From assembly GCA_018456245.1 (NCBI GenBank), contig JAGYHQ010000003.1:1-64000 (forward strand): 64,000 nucleotides of DNA, in the 5' to 3' direction. Position numbers and translations under genes: made by a program. Positions 18,534 to 29,301 of this stretch are shown piece after piece. This DNA is from Tenacibaculum sp. (GTDB lineage: Bacteria > Bacteroidota > Bacteroidia > Flavobacteriales > Flavobacteriaceae). The notes beneath the pieces are model-generated. The model was given only the letters and a program-made list of their open reading frames with translations, had not been told where the DNA came from and did no database searches. The number at the start of each line of letters is the position of its first letter. Position 1 is the first letter of the stretch.

Positions 18534-20591
18534 ATGAAAAAACGTAAAATTTCAATAATTACAGCATCAGTGTTAGCATTAACATTTGGGGCTTGTAAAA
18601 CAGAGAAAAAAGCAGAAAAAGTAGTGCCAGGTATAGTATTAGAAAATATGGATACTTCGGTAAAACCAACCGATGATTTTTACAGATATGTAAACGGAAA
18701 ATGGCTTGATAAAACTGAAATTCCTGCCGATAGAAGTACTTGGGGAGGTTTTGGTGAACTTCGTAAAAAAACTGACGAAGATGTATTAGTAATTTTAGAT
18801 GATGCTATTAAAAACAAATCTTACGAAGTAGGTAGTGACCAAGAAAAAGCGGTTAATTTATACGAGAGTATAATGGATGTTGAAGCTCGTAATAAACAAG
18901 GAGTTGAACCATTAAAACCTATTTTAGCAAAAATTGAAGCTATTAAAACTAAAAAAGATATTGAAGATTTTATTAATGAAACTGCATCTTATAAAGGTAA
19001 TCCATTCTTTGGTTTTGGTGTTTTCAATGATATGAAAAATAGTAAAATGAATGCAGGATATTTAGGTGGAGGTAGTTTAGGGTTATCTCGTGATTATCTT
19101 GTTGATGAAGATGAAGATACAAAAGGAAAGCGTAAAAAATACGAGGAATTTGTATCTGTTTTATTCCAAAAAATAGGAGATAGTAAAGAAGTTGCAGATA
19201 AAAATGCTGAAAAAGTTCTTGCTTTTGAAGTTGCTTTGGCAAAACCAAGAATGACTAAAGAAGAAAGTAGAGATGCAAGAAAGAAATATAACCCTATGAC
19301 AGTTGCAGAGTTACAAAAATTATGTCCTGCAATTAATTGGAATGCTCATTTTAAAGCATTAGGGGTAACAGAACTTGATAAAGTAATTGTTACCGACCCT
19401 AATTACTTTAAAGCAATGAGTGAAATATTTAAAAATAGTTCAGTTGAAAATATAAAAACATTACTTCGTGCAGGTACTATTAATGGTGCTGCCGGGTATT
19501 TAACTACTGAATTAGAAAAAATAAATTGGGAGTTTTATGCTAAAACTTTAAGTGGTGCTAAAGAACAAAGACCTCGTAAAGAAAGAGCATTAGCATTAGT
19601 AAATGGAGTTATTGGTGAAGCATTAGGTAAGTTATATGTTGCTAAAAGATTTCCACCAGAGGCTAAAAAGAAAGCCGAAGAAATGATTGCAAATGTTCGT
19701 TTAGGATTTAAAAAGCGTATTGCTCAATTAACTTGGATGAGTGAAGAAACAAAGAAAAAAGCAGTTGAAAAATTAGATAAATTAACAGTTAAAATTGCTT
19801 ATCCTGATAAGTGGAAAGATTACTCTAAATTACAAATTAAAAGTGTAAAAGATGGAGGAGTTTTAATTGAAAATTTAAAAAGTGTTAGAGAATGGGCTCA
19901 CCACAGAAGTATTTCTAAATTAGGTAAACCTGTTGATAAAACTGAATGGGGAATGTCGCCACAAACAGTTAATGCTTATTTCAGTCCTTTAAATAATGAA
20001 ATAGTATTCCCAGCGGCAATCTTACAACCACCATTTTATAACTATCAAGCTGATGAAGCTGTAAATTATGGAGGAATTGGTGCTGTAATTGGACACGAAA
20101 TTTCACATAGTTTTGATGATTCAGGAGCAAGATTTGATGGAGATGGAAACTTAAACAACTGGTGGACAAAAGAAGATGCTGAAAAATTTGCAAAAGTTGG
20201 TGGAGCATTAATTAAGCAATATGATGATTTAGTTGCTGTTGATGATGTGCATGTAAACGGAACATTTACATTGGGTGAAAATATTGGAGATTTAGGAGGT
20301 GTTCAAGCGGCTTATGAAGGATTACAAATTTTCTTAAATAAAAATGGTCGTCCTGAAAAAATTGACGGATTTACACCAGAGCAAAGATTCTTTTTATCTT
20401 GGGCAACTGTTTGGAGAACAAAATCTCGCGACCAATATGTGAGAAATCAAGTTAAAACTGACCCTCATGCTCCAGCTCCATTTAGAGGATATGTTCCTTT
20501 AAAAAATGTTGATGCTTTTTATAAAGCGTTTGATATTAAAGAAGGAGATAAAATGTATTTAAAACCAGAAGATAGAGTTAGAATTTGGTAA
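18534..20591 (+). CDS. M13 family metallopeptidase (neprilysin/PepO-like), lipoprotein
   Basis: 685 residues. A lipobox LTFGAC puts the lipidated Cys at position 21. The zinc site HEISH (VIGHEISHSFDD, ~521) and the third-ligand motif GENIGDLGG (~582) are intact, and NAYF/FSPLNNEIVFPAAILQPP is the substrate-binding strand of the family. C-terminal PxHAPAPFRGYVPLKN and CxxW-like end (RVRIW) are normal; the final Cys of eukaryotic neprilysins is absent, as in bacteria. Likely an envelope oligopeptidase. Confidence 0.95.
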   Translation: MKKRKISIITASVLALTFGACKTEKKAEKVVPGIVLENMDTSVKPTDDFYRYVNGKWLDKTEIPADRSTWGGFGELRKKTDEDVLVILDDAIKNKSYEVGSDQEKAVNLYESIMDVEARNKQGVEPLKPILAKIEAIKTKKDIEDFINETASYKGNPFFGFGVFNDMKNSKMNAGYLGGGSLGLSRDYLVDEDEDTKGKRKKYEEFVSVLFQKIGDSKEVADKNAEKVLAFEVALAKPRMTKEESRDARKKYNPMTVAELQKLCPAINWNAHFKALGVTELDKVIVTDPNYFKAMSEIFKNSSVENIKTLLRAGTINGAAGYLTTELEKINWEFYAKTLSGAKEQRPRKERALALVNGVIGEALGKLYVAKRFPPEAKKKAEEMIANVRLGFKKRIAQLTWMSEETKKKAVEKLDKLTVKIAYPDKWKDYSKLQIKSVKDGGVLIENLKSVREWAHHRSISKLGKPVDKTEWGMSPQTVNAYFSPLNNEIVFPAAILQPPFYNYQADEAVNYGGIGAVIGHEISHSFDDSGARFDGDGNLNNWWTKEDAEKFAKVGGALIKQYDDLVAVDDVHVNGTFTLGENIGDLGGVQAAYEGLQIFLNKNGRPEKIDGFTPEQRFFLSWATVWRTKSRDQYVRNQVKTDPHAPAPFRGYVPLKNVDAFYKAFDIKEGDKMYLKPEDRVRIW

Positions 20592-20614
20592 TAATATATT
20601 ATAATTTTTAAACT

Positions 20615-20644
20615 AAAACCGGTACTTTAAGTATCGGTTTTTTT
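20615..20644 (+). terminator. Terminator after the M13 peptidase
   Basis: A 10-bp stem AAACCGGTAC / GTATCGGTTT (one G-T pair) is followed by TTTTTTT. Confidence 0.85.
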
Positions 20645-20678
20645 AGTTTGCGTATATTCGTAAAATAAATTTAATTGT

Positions 20679-23432
20679 ATGCAAACTTTTATTTCAGAAA
20701 CTATAAAAGATATTTTACAACAAACACAATCGTTTGAAGATGTTGTTTTTGTATTACCCTCAAGGCGTTCAGGTTTTTTTGTAAAACAATGTTTAAAAGA
20801 TGAAATTTCGGTTGGTTTTTTACCCGAAATTATAAATATTGAAGAATTTGTTTCTCAAGTTTCAGAAATAAAAAAGATTGATTCTGTTCAATTATTATTT
20901 CATTTTTATACAATTTATAAAGAAAAAGAAAAAAATCCTGATACGTTTGATGTATTTTCTTCGTGGGCATTTACTATTTTACAAGATTTTAATGAAATAG
21001 ACCAGCATTTAATAAATACCCAAGATATTTTTGTTTATTTAAGAGATATTAATAGGTTAAAAAAATGGTCAGTAAAAGGAACTTTTAACGAAACGGAATT
21101 AATAAAAAATCATAATTCATTTATTGAAAATTTAAATGAATATTACAATTTGTTTTATAAATTTTTAATTGAAAATAAAATTGGTTATCAAGGAATTTTA
21201 TACCGTGAAGCAGTAAAAAAGATTGATAATTTTTTAGAAAAAAACAGAAATAAAAAGTTCTTTTTTATAGGATTTAATGCTTTAAATAAAGTAGAAGAAT
21301 TTTTGTTTCAAAAATTACTTTCTGAAAATAAAGCAGAGGTTTATTGGGATATTGATTCATCGTTTTTAAATACTAATCATCAAGCAGGAAATTTTATTAA
21401 AAAATACAAGAAAGAGTGGAAGTTTTACGAGAAAAATGAAATTAAATCAATAGGAAGTTGGTTTGAAAAAGATAAAAATATTCAGGTAATAGGTGCTTCA
21501 AAAAATATAACTCAGCTAAAATATGCAGGAGAAATTTTATCAAAAATTCCTGATTATGAAAATACAGCATTAGTATTGGCAGATGAAACTTTATTGCCAA
21601 TTACCCTTAATTCTTTACCTGAAAATGTAAAGGATATTAACATTACAATGGGGTACCCATTAAAGAATATTCCTACAACAAATTTATTTTTTTCAATTTT
21701 TCAATTATTTCTTAGTCAGGAAAAATTACAGAAAGTAGAGGGAAATCTTTTTTACCATAAAGATGTGGTACGTTTTGTAAAACAAGCACTTATTTATAAG
21801 TTATTAAATGGTAATAATTTATTCATTTCAGATAAAATTGTTTCACAAATTTCACAAGAGAATAAAACATTTATTTCACAAAATTATTTAGCATCTTTTT
21901 TAAAAGAATTACCGAAAGAAACACAAAATATAATTAATTCAGTTTTTGAGAAAAATGTTTCAATCGCTAATTTTATTGATAGAATAATTAATGTAATAAA
22001 TCTTTTAAAGGAAGAAGCAAATGAGTTAGAAAAGGAGTATTTATTTAGGTTTTATACGGTATTTATACAGTTACAAAATTTACATTCTCACTACGAATAT
22101 TTAACCGATTTAAAAACATTATATAAATTTTTTAAACAATTAATTTCATCTGAAACATTGTCTTTTCAAGGAGAGCCATTACAAGGTTTACAGTTAATGG
22201 GAATGTTAGAAACTCGTGTTTTAGATTTTAAAAATATTATTTTAACCTCAGTTAATGAGGGGGTATTACCGTCTAACACTCAACAAAGTTCTTTTATCCC
22301 TTTTGATGTAAAAGTAGCCTTTGGCTTACCTACGTATAGAGAAAAAGATGCTATTTTTTCGTATCATTTTTTTAGATTAATTCAAAGAGCAGAAAATATA
22401 TATTTAATCTACAATACTGAACACGACAGTTTTGGAAATGGAGAAAAAAGTAGATTTATAATGCAGTTAGAGTTATTAAAAAACGGAATAATATCAAAAA
22501 ATATAAGTCCAAAAGTAATAACTAAAAACACCGAATTACAAGAAGTAAAAAAAGATAATGAAGTTTTAAAAAACTTAAAAGAATTAGCTGAAAAAGGAAT
22601 TTCCCCCTCAGCAATAACTAATTATTTGTATAATCCTATTGAATTTTATAAGCAAAAAATATTAAAAATAAGTGAATTTAAAGAAGTAGAGGAAGAAATT
22701 GCATATAATACTTTAGGAAATGTAGTTCACGAAACTTTAGAGGAGTTATACAAGCCATTTTTAGGTAAATTTATTGTTTTAGATGATATTACAGAAATGC
22801 AAAAAAAGGTTAAGCCTTTGGTAAAAAAGCATTTTGTTAATTATTTTAAAAATGGAGAAATATCTACAGGAAAAAACAGATTAATTTTTGAAGTAACTAA
22901 TAGGTTTGTAGAAAATTTTTTAAGAGAAGAAAAAAAATTACTTTCTGATGAAAATAATAGATTAAAAATTATTGCTACTGAACAAAATTTATCAGTACTA
23001 ATAACTATTGACGGGGTTAATTTCCCAATAAAAATACACGGACAAGTTGATAGAATTGACGAGCTTAACGGAACAACAAGAATAATTGATTATAAAACAG
23101 GAATGGTAAGCTCAACCGAATTAAAAATGGTAGATTTTAACCAAATAAAAGATTATAAATACTCAAAATGTATTCAAGTTTTGCTATACGCGTTTTTGTA
23201 TATTAATTCTGAGAATTATAATGAAAATAATCCTTTAGAAGCAGGTGTTTTCTCGTTTAAAAATTTAAAAAGTGGTTTTTTAAAGGTTAATTTTTCATCA
23301 AATTATAGAAATCCTGATAATTTTATTACAGAAGAAAAAATTGATGATTTTATGGAAGAAATTAAAATATTACTTCAAGAAATATTTAATATTAATAAAA
23401 ATTTTAAAGAGCCTAAAAACTTGCCTTTTTAG
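20679..23432 (+). CDS. AddB-like PD-(D/E)XK nuclease/helicase-fold protein
   Basis: 917 residues. The N-terminal part resembles an inactivated UvrD/AddB helicase fold: VFVLPSRRSGFFVKQ occupies the Walker region without GKT. The middle has MGMLETRVLDFKNIILTSVNEGVLPS, a typical AddB/RecB stretch. The C-terminal ~250 residues are a nuclease: SAITNYLYNPIEFY, LGNVVHETLEELY (GxxxH motif), GQVDRIDEL and IIDYKTG (the D-x-K catalytic lysine motif). Such proteins pair with an AddA-like helicase in double-strand break repair; addA is not in the window. TATATTCG at ~20651 is a near-consensus -7 box. Confidence 0.85.
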   Translation: MQTFISETIKDILQQTQSFEDVVFVLPSRRSGFFVKQCLKDEISVGFLPEIINIEEFVSQVSEIKKIDSVQLLFHFYTIYKEKEKNPDTFDVFSSWAFTILQDFNEIDQHLINTQDIFVYLRDINRLKKWSVKGTFNETELIKNHNSFIENLNEYYNLFYKFLIENKIGYQGILYREAVKKIDNFLEKNRNKKFFFIGFNALNKVEEFLFQKLLSENKAEVYWDIDSSFLNTNHQAGNFIKKYKKEWKFYEKNEIKSIGSWFEKDKNIQVIGASKNITQLKYAGEILSKIPDYENTALVLADETLLPITLNSLPENVKDINITMGYPLKNIPTTNLFFSIFQLFLSQEKLQKVEGNLFYHKDVVRFVKQALIYKLLNGNNLFISDKIVSQISQENKTFISQNYLASFLKELPKETQNIINSVFEKNVSIANFIDRIINVINLLKEEANELEKEYLFRFYTVFIQLQNLHSHYEYLTDLKTLYKFFKQLISSETLSFQGEPLQGLQLMGMLETRVLDFKNIILTSVNEGVLPSNTQQSSFIPFDVKVAFGLPTYREKDAIFSYHFFRLIQRAENIYLIYNTEHDSFGNGEKSRFIMQLELLKNGIISKNISPKVITKNTELQEVKKDNEVLKNLKELAEKGISPSAITNYLYNPIEFYKQKILKISEFKEVEEEIAYNTLGNVVHETLEELYKPFLGKFIVLDDITEMQKKVKPLVKKHFVNYFKNGEISTGKNRLIFEVTNRFVENFLREEKKLLSDENNRLKIIATEQNLSVLITIDGVNFPIKIHGQVDRIDELNGTTRIIDYKTGMVSSTELKMVDFNQIKDYKYSKCIQVLLYAFLYINSENYNENNPLEAGVFSFKNLKSGFLKVNFSSNYRNPDNFITEEKIDDFMEEIKILLQEIFNINKNFKEPKNLPF

Positions 23433-23444
23433 TGATTTATATAT

Positions 23445-23452
23445 TACTTTTG
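23445..23452 (+). promoter_or_regulatory. -7 box of pgk promoter
   Basis: TACTTTTG matches TAnnTTTG, 22 nt before the pgk ATG. Confidence 0.6.
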
Positions 23453-23473
23453 CTGAAAAACCTATAAAACGAA

Positions 23474-24661
23474 ATGAAAACAGTAAACGACTTTAATTTT
23501 GAGAATAAAAAAGCCTTAATACGTGTAGATTTTAATGTGCCTTTAAATGATAATTTTGAGGTTACTGATGATAACAGAATTCAGTCTGCAAAATCAACCA
23601 TAATTAAAATCTTGGAAGATGGTGGTAGTTGTGTATTAATGTCTCATTTAGGGAGACCACAAGGCGTTGAGGATACGTATTCATTACGTTATTTAGTAGA
23701 TTCAATAACTGATATTATTGGGGTACAGGTTAATTATGTTGATGATTGTGTGGGGGAAAAAGCAGAAAAAGCAGTGGCAGAATTAGAAATGGGAGAAATT
23801 TTGTTATTAGAAAATTTACGTTTTTATGATGAAGAAACAGCAGGAGACGTTCAATTTGCCGAAAAATTATCAAAATTAGGAGATATATATGTAAATGATG
23901 CTTTTGGTACAGCTCACAGGGCTCACGCATCAACATCAGTTATTGCACAATTTTTCCCTGAAAATAAGTGTTTTGGTTTATTGTTAGCCAAAGAAATTGA
24001 GAGTATTGATAAGGTTTTAAATAATTCAGAAAAGCCTGTAACAGCAATTTTAGGAGGCTCAAAAGTATCTTCAAAAATTACCATTATTAATAATATAATT
24101 GATAAAGTTGATAATATAATTATAGGAGGAGGAATGGCATTTACCTTTATTAAAGCATTAGGAGGTAGTGTAGGGAATTCATTAGTTGAAGAAGATAAAT
24201 TACAATTAGCGTTAGATATTTTAAAACAAGCAAAAGAAAAAAATACTGAAATTTATTTACCAACAGATGTAGTAGTTGCCGATAATTTTTCAAACGAAGC
24301 AAATACGCAAGTAGTAAATATAAATGAAATTCCTGACGGTTGGATGGGGTTAGATGTAGGTTTAAAAACCAACGAAAAATTTGCAGAGGTTTTAAAAAAT
24401 TCAAAAACTATTTTATGGAATGGTCCTTTAGGAGTTTTTGAAATGGAAAAATTTGCTAACGGAACTATACAATTGGGTAATGCTGTTGTAGAGGCAACTG
24501 AAAACGGAGCATTTTCACTTGTTGGTGGGGGTGATAGCGTTTCTGCTGTTAAACAATTTGGGTTTGCTGATAAGGTAAGCTATGTTTCAACAGGAGGAGG
24601 TGCTATGTTAGAAAGTTTAGAGGGTAAAAAATTACCAGGGATTGATGCAATTTTATCATAA
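23474..24661 (+). CDS. pgk: Phosphoglycerate kinase
   Basis: 395 residues; reversible phosphate transfer between 1,3-bisphosphoglycerate and ADP. Family signatures: [12 protein letters not shown] near residue 13, SHLGRPQG near 59, ENLRFYDEE near 112, [13 protein letters not shown] near 140, [11 protein letters not shown] near 194 and the C-terminal GGGDSVSAV (~349) and STGGGAMLE. Normal length. Monocistronic between its own promoter and a shared terminator. Confidence 0.97.
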   Translation: MKTVNDFNFENKKALIRVDFNVPLNDNFEVTDDNRIQSAKSTIIKILEDGGSCVLMSHLGRPQGVEDTYSLRYLVDSITDIIGVQVNYVDDCVGEKAEKAVAELEMGEILLLENLRFYDEETAGDVQFAEKLSKLGDIYVNDAFGTAHRAHASTSVIAQFFPENKCFGLLLAKEIESIDKVLNNSEKPVTAILGGSKVSSKITIINNIIDKVDNIIIGGGMAFTFIKALGGSVGNSLVEEDKLQLALDILKQAKEKNTEIYLPTDVVVADNFSNEANTQVVNINEIPDGWMGLDVGLKTNEKFAEVLKNSKTILWNGPLGVFEMEKFANGTIQLGNAVVEATENGAFSLVGGGDSVSAVKQFGFADKVSYVSTGGGAMLESLEGKKLPGIDAILS

Positions 24662-24674
24662 TAAAACAATGAAC

Positions 24675-24706
24675 AAATAGGCTTTATTAAATTTTAAAGC
24701 CTATTT
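24675..24706. terminator. Bidirectional terminator between pgk and the MscS gene
   Basis: A perfect 12-bp stem AAATAGGCTTTA / TAAAGCCTATTT lies between convergent genes, with short T and A runs on either side. Confidence 0.75.
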
Positions 24707-25939
24707 ATTCTTAAGCCTATCAGATAATCTTTGGTAAATTTGTAAATTAAATTCAGGTACTATTGAAATTATGTGTTCAAAAATATTAGACTGAACTTGT
24801 TCATAGTTTACAAAACTTTTTTCTTTACAGAAGAAATAAATTTCAATAGGAACACCAATTTCGGTAGATTGTAATTGGCGTACCATAAAGGTCATATCAG
24901 TATTTACGTATCCTGTACTTAATAAGTAATTTTCAATATATCTTCTAAAAGTTCCTATATTACTTATTTTACGTTGGTTAACCCATTCTTTTTCCCCTTT
25001 ATTACTGTTTTCAAGTTCTTCTAATTTATTTGAAATATATTTTTCTAATAGTTTAAACTTTCTTAAACGGTTAATTTCTTCAGTAGATAAAAAGTGAATA
25101 GAATTCATATCAATTTTAATATGTCTTTTTATTCTTCTTCCGCCAGATTCTTCCATTCCCTTCCAGTTGGTAAAAGATTCCGCCATTAATTTGTAGGTAG
25201 GAATTGTGGTTATGGTTTGGTCAAAATTTTGGATTTTAACGGTATTTAAACTAATTTCAGTTACTGTTCCGTCAGCATTATCTTTTGGTAAAGAAACCCA
25301 ATCACCAACTTTAACCATTTTATTTGCTGAAAGCTGAATACCAGCAACAAACCCCATAATTGTGTCTTTATATACAATTAAAAGAATGGTAATCATAGTA
25401 CCTAAACCTTTTAGGATATCAATAAAATTTCTGTTTGCAAAAATTGATATTATTGCTATAATTCCTAAAGAGAACAGAATAACTTTTATAAGTTGTAGGT
25501 ATAACTGAGGGTTATCTATCTCTCCCTCAATGTTTTTAGAAATATCACTAATGGCATTTATAACTGAGTTAGCCAATATTAAAAACACTATTATAAAGTA
25601 ACTATCTATAAAAAGTTCAATAATATGGCGTAAATCTTCAGATGCTATAAAGTGATAGAAATTTAATACAACAATTGCGGGTATAAAGTTAGAGATTTTA
25701 GAAAAAACTTTATTTTCTAACAAAGCCTCTCTCCAACCAATTTTTGTTTTTCCTATAATTACAGGAGCTAAACTTCTCATTAATTTAGTAGCAATTCTAT
25801 TTGCAACCCAAGCAAAAAGAAGTATTAATATAAATACGATAATTGATTGCACTACAACAGCCCAAAATGCAGGTAAATGTATTGTTTCTTGTAAAATAGA
25901 AACTGTTTGTTCCCTAAATTGAATTAAAAATTCTTTCAC
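24701..25939 (-). CDS. Mechanosensitive ion channel (MscS family, YbdG-like)
   Basis: 412 residues with a GTG start at 25939. Five hydrophobic segments occupy about residues 20-190. The MscS pore/beta domain follows: IQLSANKMVKVGDWVSLPKDNADGTVTEISLNTVKIQNFDQTITTIPTY (~215-262, given in part as landmarks VGDWV and TVTEISL). The long C-terminal cytoplasmic part resembles E. coli YbdG (MscM). It should open on membrane tension during hypo-osmotic stress. Its stop overlaps the region of the shared terminator. Confidence 0.92.
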   Translation of the reverse strand: MKEFLIQFREQTVSILQETIHLPAFWAVVVQSIIVFILILLFAWVANRIATKLMRSLAPVIIGKTKIGWREALLENKVFSKISNFIPAIVVLNFYHFIASEDLRHIIELFIDSYFIIVFLILANSVINAISDISKNIEGEIDNPQLYLQLIKVILFSLGIIAIISIFANRNFIDILKGLGTMITILLIVYKDTIMGFVAGIQLSANKMVKVGDWVSLPKDNADGTVTEISLNTVKIQNFDQTITTIPTYKLMAESFTNWKGMEESGGRRIKRHIKIDMNSIHFLSTEEINRLRKFKLLEKYISNKLEELENSNKGEKEWVNQRKISNIGTFRRYIENYLLSTGYVNTDMTFMVRQLQSTEIGVPIEIYFFCKEKSFVNYEQVQSNIFEHIISIVPEFNLQIYQRLSDRLKNK

Positions 25940-25986
25940 TTTTTTTGTTTTATTCCTTCTTTAACAAAAGAGAAGAAAAATTTTGC

Positions 25987-25994
25987 CAAAATTA
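25987..25994 (-). promoter_or_regulatory. -7 box of the MscS-like gene
   Basis: Minus-strand TAATTTTG matches TAnnTTTG, 47 nt upstream of the GTG start. Confidence 0.5.
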
Positions 25995-26063
25995 GTGAAA
26001 AAATGTATGATAGTATATGTTTTTTACAATATTATACTTTGTGTTTTTTATAATTATTTTGTT

Positions 26064-26384
26064 TTATTTTTTTAATCGTTTGAGAAAATACTGACTAAAT
26101 CCAAATGCACCAAATAAAATATTTATTAAAGAGATATTTTTATTAAAATTATTAATAAAAGACACATTAACAATATTAAATAAAAATATAACTATAAATG
26201 GAATTATTAGAAAATCAGATATTTCATTAAGCCTTTTATTAAGGGGATATAAAAATAAACCCAATAACATTAAAACCACAGAAATAATGTAAAAAGTAGT
26301 ATTTGATATAGTATAATTAACTATCTCTATAAATAGAGATATAGACCCTATCAAATACAAAAGAAAAATAATTTTCTTAAACAT
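26064..26384 (-). CDS. Small membrane protein of unknown function
   Basis: About 106 residues from the ATG at 26384, which overlaps the gcvP stop region by 8 nt (ATGTTTAA). Three or four hydrophobic helices are visible: IIFLLYLIGSISLFI, TFYIISVVLMLLGLFLY, FLIIPFIVIFLFNIV, then INILFGAFGFSQYFL. It ends in basic residues. It is probably translated from the gcvP message by coupling. No family recognised; the hydrophobic composition with a clean start and stop supports a real gene, but with moderate certainty. Confidence 0.6.
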   Translation of the reverse strand: MFKKIIFLLYLIGSISLFIEIVNYTISNTTFYIISVVLMLLGLFLYPLNKRLNEISDFLIIPFIVIFLFNIVNVSFINNFNKNISLINILFGAFGFSQYFLKRLKK

Positions 26385-29223
26385 AATCTTCAATACCATT
26401 ACAAGAACAGATTAAATTTCTATCACCAAAGGCATCATCAACACGGCGAACTGATGGCCAAAATTTATTTTCAGCAATATAACTTAATGGGAAACCTGCT
26501 TTTTTACGAGAATATGGTAAATTCCATTCATCAGCGGTAAGCATAGCCTCGGTATGTGGTGCGTTGTGTAAAACATTATTTTCATCATCTTTTAATGATT
26601 CATCAATTTCTTTTCGTATAGATATTAACGCATCACAAAAACGGTCTAACTCTTCTTTATTCTCGCTTTCTGTTGGCTCAACCATTAATGTTCCTGCTAC
26701 GGGGAAAGAAACTGTTGGTGCGTGGAAACCGTAATCCATTAGCCTTTTAGCAATATCGCCAACTTCAATTCCGTTTTCTTTAAAAGCTCTACAATCTAAA
26801 ATCATTTCGTGTGCAACATGTCCGTTTTCTCCTGTATATAAAGTTTGGTAGGCGTTTTGTAAACGCTTTTTCATATAATTTGCATTTAAAATGGCATTTT
26901 TTGTAGCGTTTGTTAGTCCGTTAGCACCAGACATTGCAATATATCCGTAAGAAATAAGGCAAGCCAATGCAGACCCCCAAGGAGCAGAAGAAACGGCTGT
27001 AATTGCTTTTTCTCCGCCAGTTGTTACAACAGGGTTTGTTGGTAAAAACGGAACTAATTGAGGAGCAACACAAATTGGTCCTACACCCGGTCCTCCACCT
27101 CCGTGAGGAATTGCAAATGTTTTATGTAGGTTTAAGTGGCAAACATCAGCACCTATTGTTGCAGGATTTGTAAGTCCTACTTGAGCATTCATATTGGCAC
27201 CGTCCATATAAACTTGCCCTCCATTATCGTGAATAATTTTTGTAATTTCGGTAATAGAACTTTCAAAAACTCCGTGAGTTGATGGGTAAGTTACCATTAA
27301 AGCCGATAAATTATCTTTGTGTAATTCGGCTTTTTCTTTTAAATCTTCTACATCAATATTTCCGTTCTCATCGGTTTTTGTAACTACAATTTTCATTCCT
27401 GCTAAGGCAGCCGATGCAGGATTTGTTCCGTGTGCTGATGCAGGAATTAAACATACATTTCTACTACCCTCCCCATTTGCGTTATGATATGCACGTATTA
27501 CCATTAACCCAGCATACTCACCGTTAGCACCAGAATTTGGTTGTAAAGATGTTCCTGCAAAACCAGTAATAATATTTAATTGTTTTTCTAAATTAGAAAG
27601 CATTTCACGATAACCTTCAGCTTGATTTGCAGGTACAAAAGGATGAATATTCGCCCATTGTGGGTTACTTAACGGTAACATTTCAGAGGCAGCATTTAAT
27701 TTCATCGTACAAGAGCCTAATGAAATCATTGAATGATTTAATGCTAAATCTTTACGTTCTAATTTTTTAATATAACGCATCATATCGGTTTCCGATTGAT
27801 ACTTGTTAAATACCTCACTCTCTAAAAATGGAGTGTTTCTTTGTAAATTTTTAGGGATTATATTTTTAACACAATCTGTAGAATAATGATTTATATCAAT
27901 TTTTTTATTAACACCAAAACACGATAAAATATCAACGATTTCTTTCATTTCAACCGTTTCATTTATAGAAATTGAGATGTATTTTTCATCAATATAATTA
28001 AAGTTAATTTTTTTGCTTTCGGCAATTTCTTTAACTTTTGTAACGTCTTTAACTTCTACTAATAAGGTATCAAAAAATACAGAATTTTTTTGTTTAATTC
28101 CTGCTTCCTTTAATTCGATGTTAATCATTTTTGTATTAAAATGAATTTTATCAGCAATAAATTTAATTCCGTCTTTTCCGTGATAAACTGCATACATTCC
28201 TGCCATAACAGCTAATAAAACTTGGGCAGTACAAATGTTTGATGTTGCTCGTTCTCTTTTAATATGTTGCTCGCGGGTTTGTAACGCCATACGTAAGGCT
28301 CTGTTTCCGTCAGCATCTTTTGTTACACCTATAATACGCCCCGGTATATTACGTTTGTATTCTTCTTTGGTTGCAAAATAACCAGCATGTGGTCCACCAT
28401 AACCTAACGGAATACCAAAACGTTGTGTTGTTCCTACTACAACATCAACCCCGAACTCAGCAGGAGCTTTTAACATTGCTAATGATAAAATATCAGCCGC
28501 AACAGTTACTTTTATTTTGTTTTCGTTTGCTTTCTCTACAAAATCAGTATAATCATAAACTTGCCCGTGTTTTGCAGGGTATTGTAAAATTGCACCGAAG
28601 AAATCTTCAGAAAAATCAAAATTTTCGTGATTTCCTACAACTAATTCAATTCCTAATGGTGTAGACCTTGTTTGTAAAACAGATAAGGTTTGAGGTAAAA
28701 TTTCTTCTGAAACAAAGAATTTATTAGCCCCTGTTTTTTTCTTTTCACGTTCACGAACACTAAATAATAAAGCCATTGCCTCTGCAGCTGCTGTTCCTTC
28801 ATCTAACAATGATGCGTTGGCTAATTTCATTCCTGTTAAATCGCATATCATAGTTTGGAAGTTTAGTAATGCTTCAAGTCTTCCTTGTGCAATTTCTGCT
28901 TGATATGGGGTATAAGCCGTGTACCAACTTGGGTTTTCTAAAATATTTCTTTGAATTACCGACGGTAAAATAGCTTCATTATATCCTAAACCAATATAAC
29001 TTTTAAAAACCTTGTTTTTATGTGCTAATTCGTTAATATGGTTTAAGTACTCATATTCACTCATTGCAGGAGCTAAATTTAACTCATTTTGCAATTTAAT
29101 ATTACTTGGTACAGTTTCATTAATTAATTGGTCTAAACTATTAACTCCAATAGTTTTTAGCATTTCTTTTTGCTTATCTTCATTAGAGCCTATATGACGT
29201 AGTTGGAATGAATTTGTGTTCAT
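26377..29223 (-). CDS. gcvP: Glycine dehydrogenase (decarboxylating), P protein
   Basis: 948 residues, the fused full-length P protein of the glycine cleavage system. The PLP-binding Lys lies in HLNLHKTFAIPHGGGGPG (~700), and the glycine-rich loop follows. The N-terminal half carries MALQTREQHIKREKATSNICT-like sequence (REQHIKRERATSNICTAQ). It decarboxylates glycine and passes the aminomethyl group to lipoyl-GcvH. gcvT and gcvH are not in the window. I looked for a glycine riboswitch in the ~300 nt upstream and saw none. Confidence 0.97.
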   Translation of the reverse strand: MNTNSFQLRHIGSNEDKQKEMLKTIGVNSLDQLINETVPSNIKLQNELNLAPAMSEYEYLNHINELAHKNKVFKSYIGLGYNEAILPSVIQRNILENPSWYTAYTPYQAEIAQGRLEALLNFQTMICDLTGMKLANASLLDEGTAAAEAMALLFSVREREKKKTGANKFFVSEEILPQTLSVLQTRSTPLGIELVVGNHENFDFSEDFFGAILQYPAKHGQVYDYTDFVEKANENKIKVTVAADILSLAMLKAPAEFGVDVVVGTTQRFGIPLGYGGPHAGYFATKEEYKRNIPGRIIGVTKDADGNRALRMALQTREQHIKRERATSNICTAQVLLAVMAGMYAVYHGKDGIKFIADKIHFNTKMINIELKEAGIKQKNSVFFDTLLVEVKDVTKVKEIAESKKINFNYIDEKYISISINETVEMKEIVDILSCFGVNKKIDINHYSTDCVKNIIPKNLQRNTPFLESEVFNKYQSETDMMRYIKKLERKDLALNHSMISLGSCTMKLNAASEMLPLSNPQWANIHPFVPANQAEGYREMLSNLEKQLNIITGFAGTSLQPNSGANGEYAGLMVIRAYHNANGEGSRNVCLIPASAHGTNPASAALAGMKIVVTKTDENGNIDVEDLKEKAELHKDNLSALMVTYPSTHGVFESSITEITKIIHDNGGQVYMDGANMNAQVGLTNPATIGADVCHLNLHKTFAIPHGGGGPGVGPICVAPQLVPFLPTNPVVTTGGEKAITAVSSAPWGSALACLISYGYIAMSGANGLTNATKNAILNANYMKKRLQNAYQTLYTGENGHVAHEMILDCRAFKENGIEVGDIAKRLMDYGFHAPTVSFPVAGTLMVEPTESENKEELDRFCDALISIRKEIDESLKDDENNVLHNAPHTEAMLTADEWNLPYSRKKAGFPLSYIAENKFWPSVRRVDDAFGDRNLICSCNGIEDYV

Positions 29224-29301
29224 TATAATTTTAATATTTTAAGGTGCATAAAGCCACTAAAATACAAAACATATTGCAAATGAATACAAAATATTTTTTA
29301 A

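Noticed and set aside
28371-28664. Long frame antisense to gcvP
   Set aside because: Composition (Gln/Leu/His-rich) is typical of an antisense shadow of a conserved coding sequence.
29224-29301. Glycine riboswitch upstream of gcvP
   Set aside because: The leader is short and A/T-rich with none of the conserved glycine aptamer segments.
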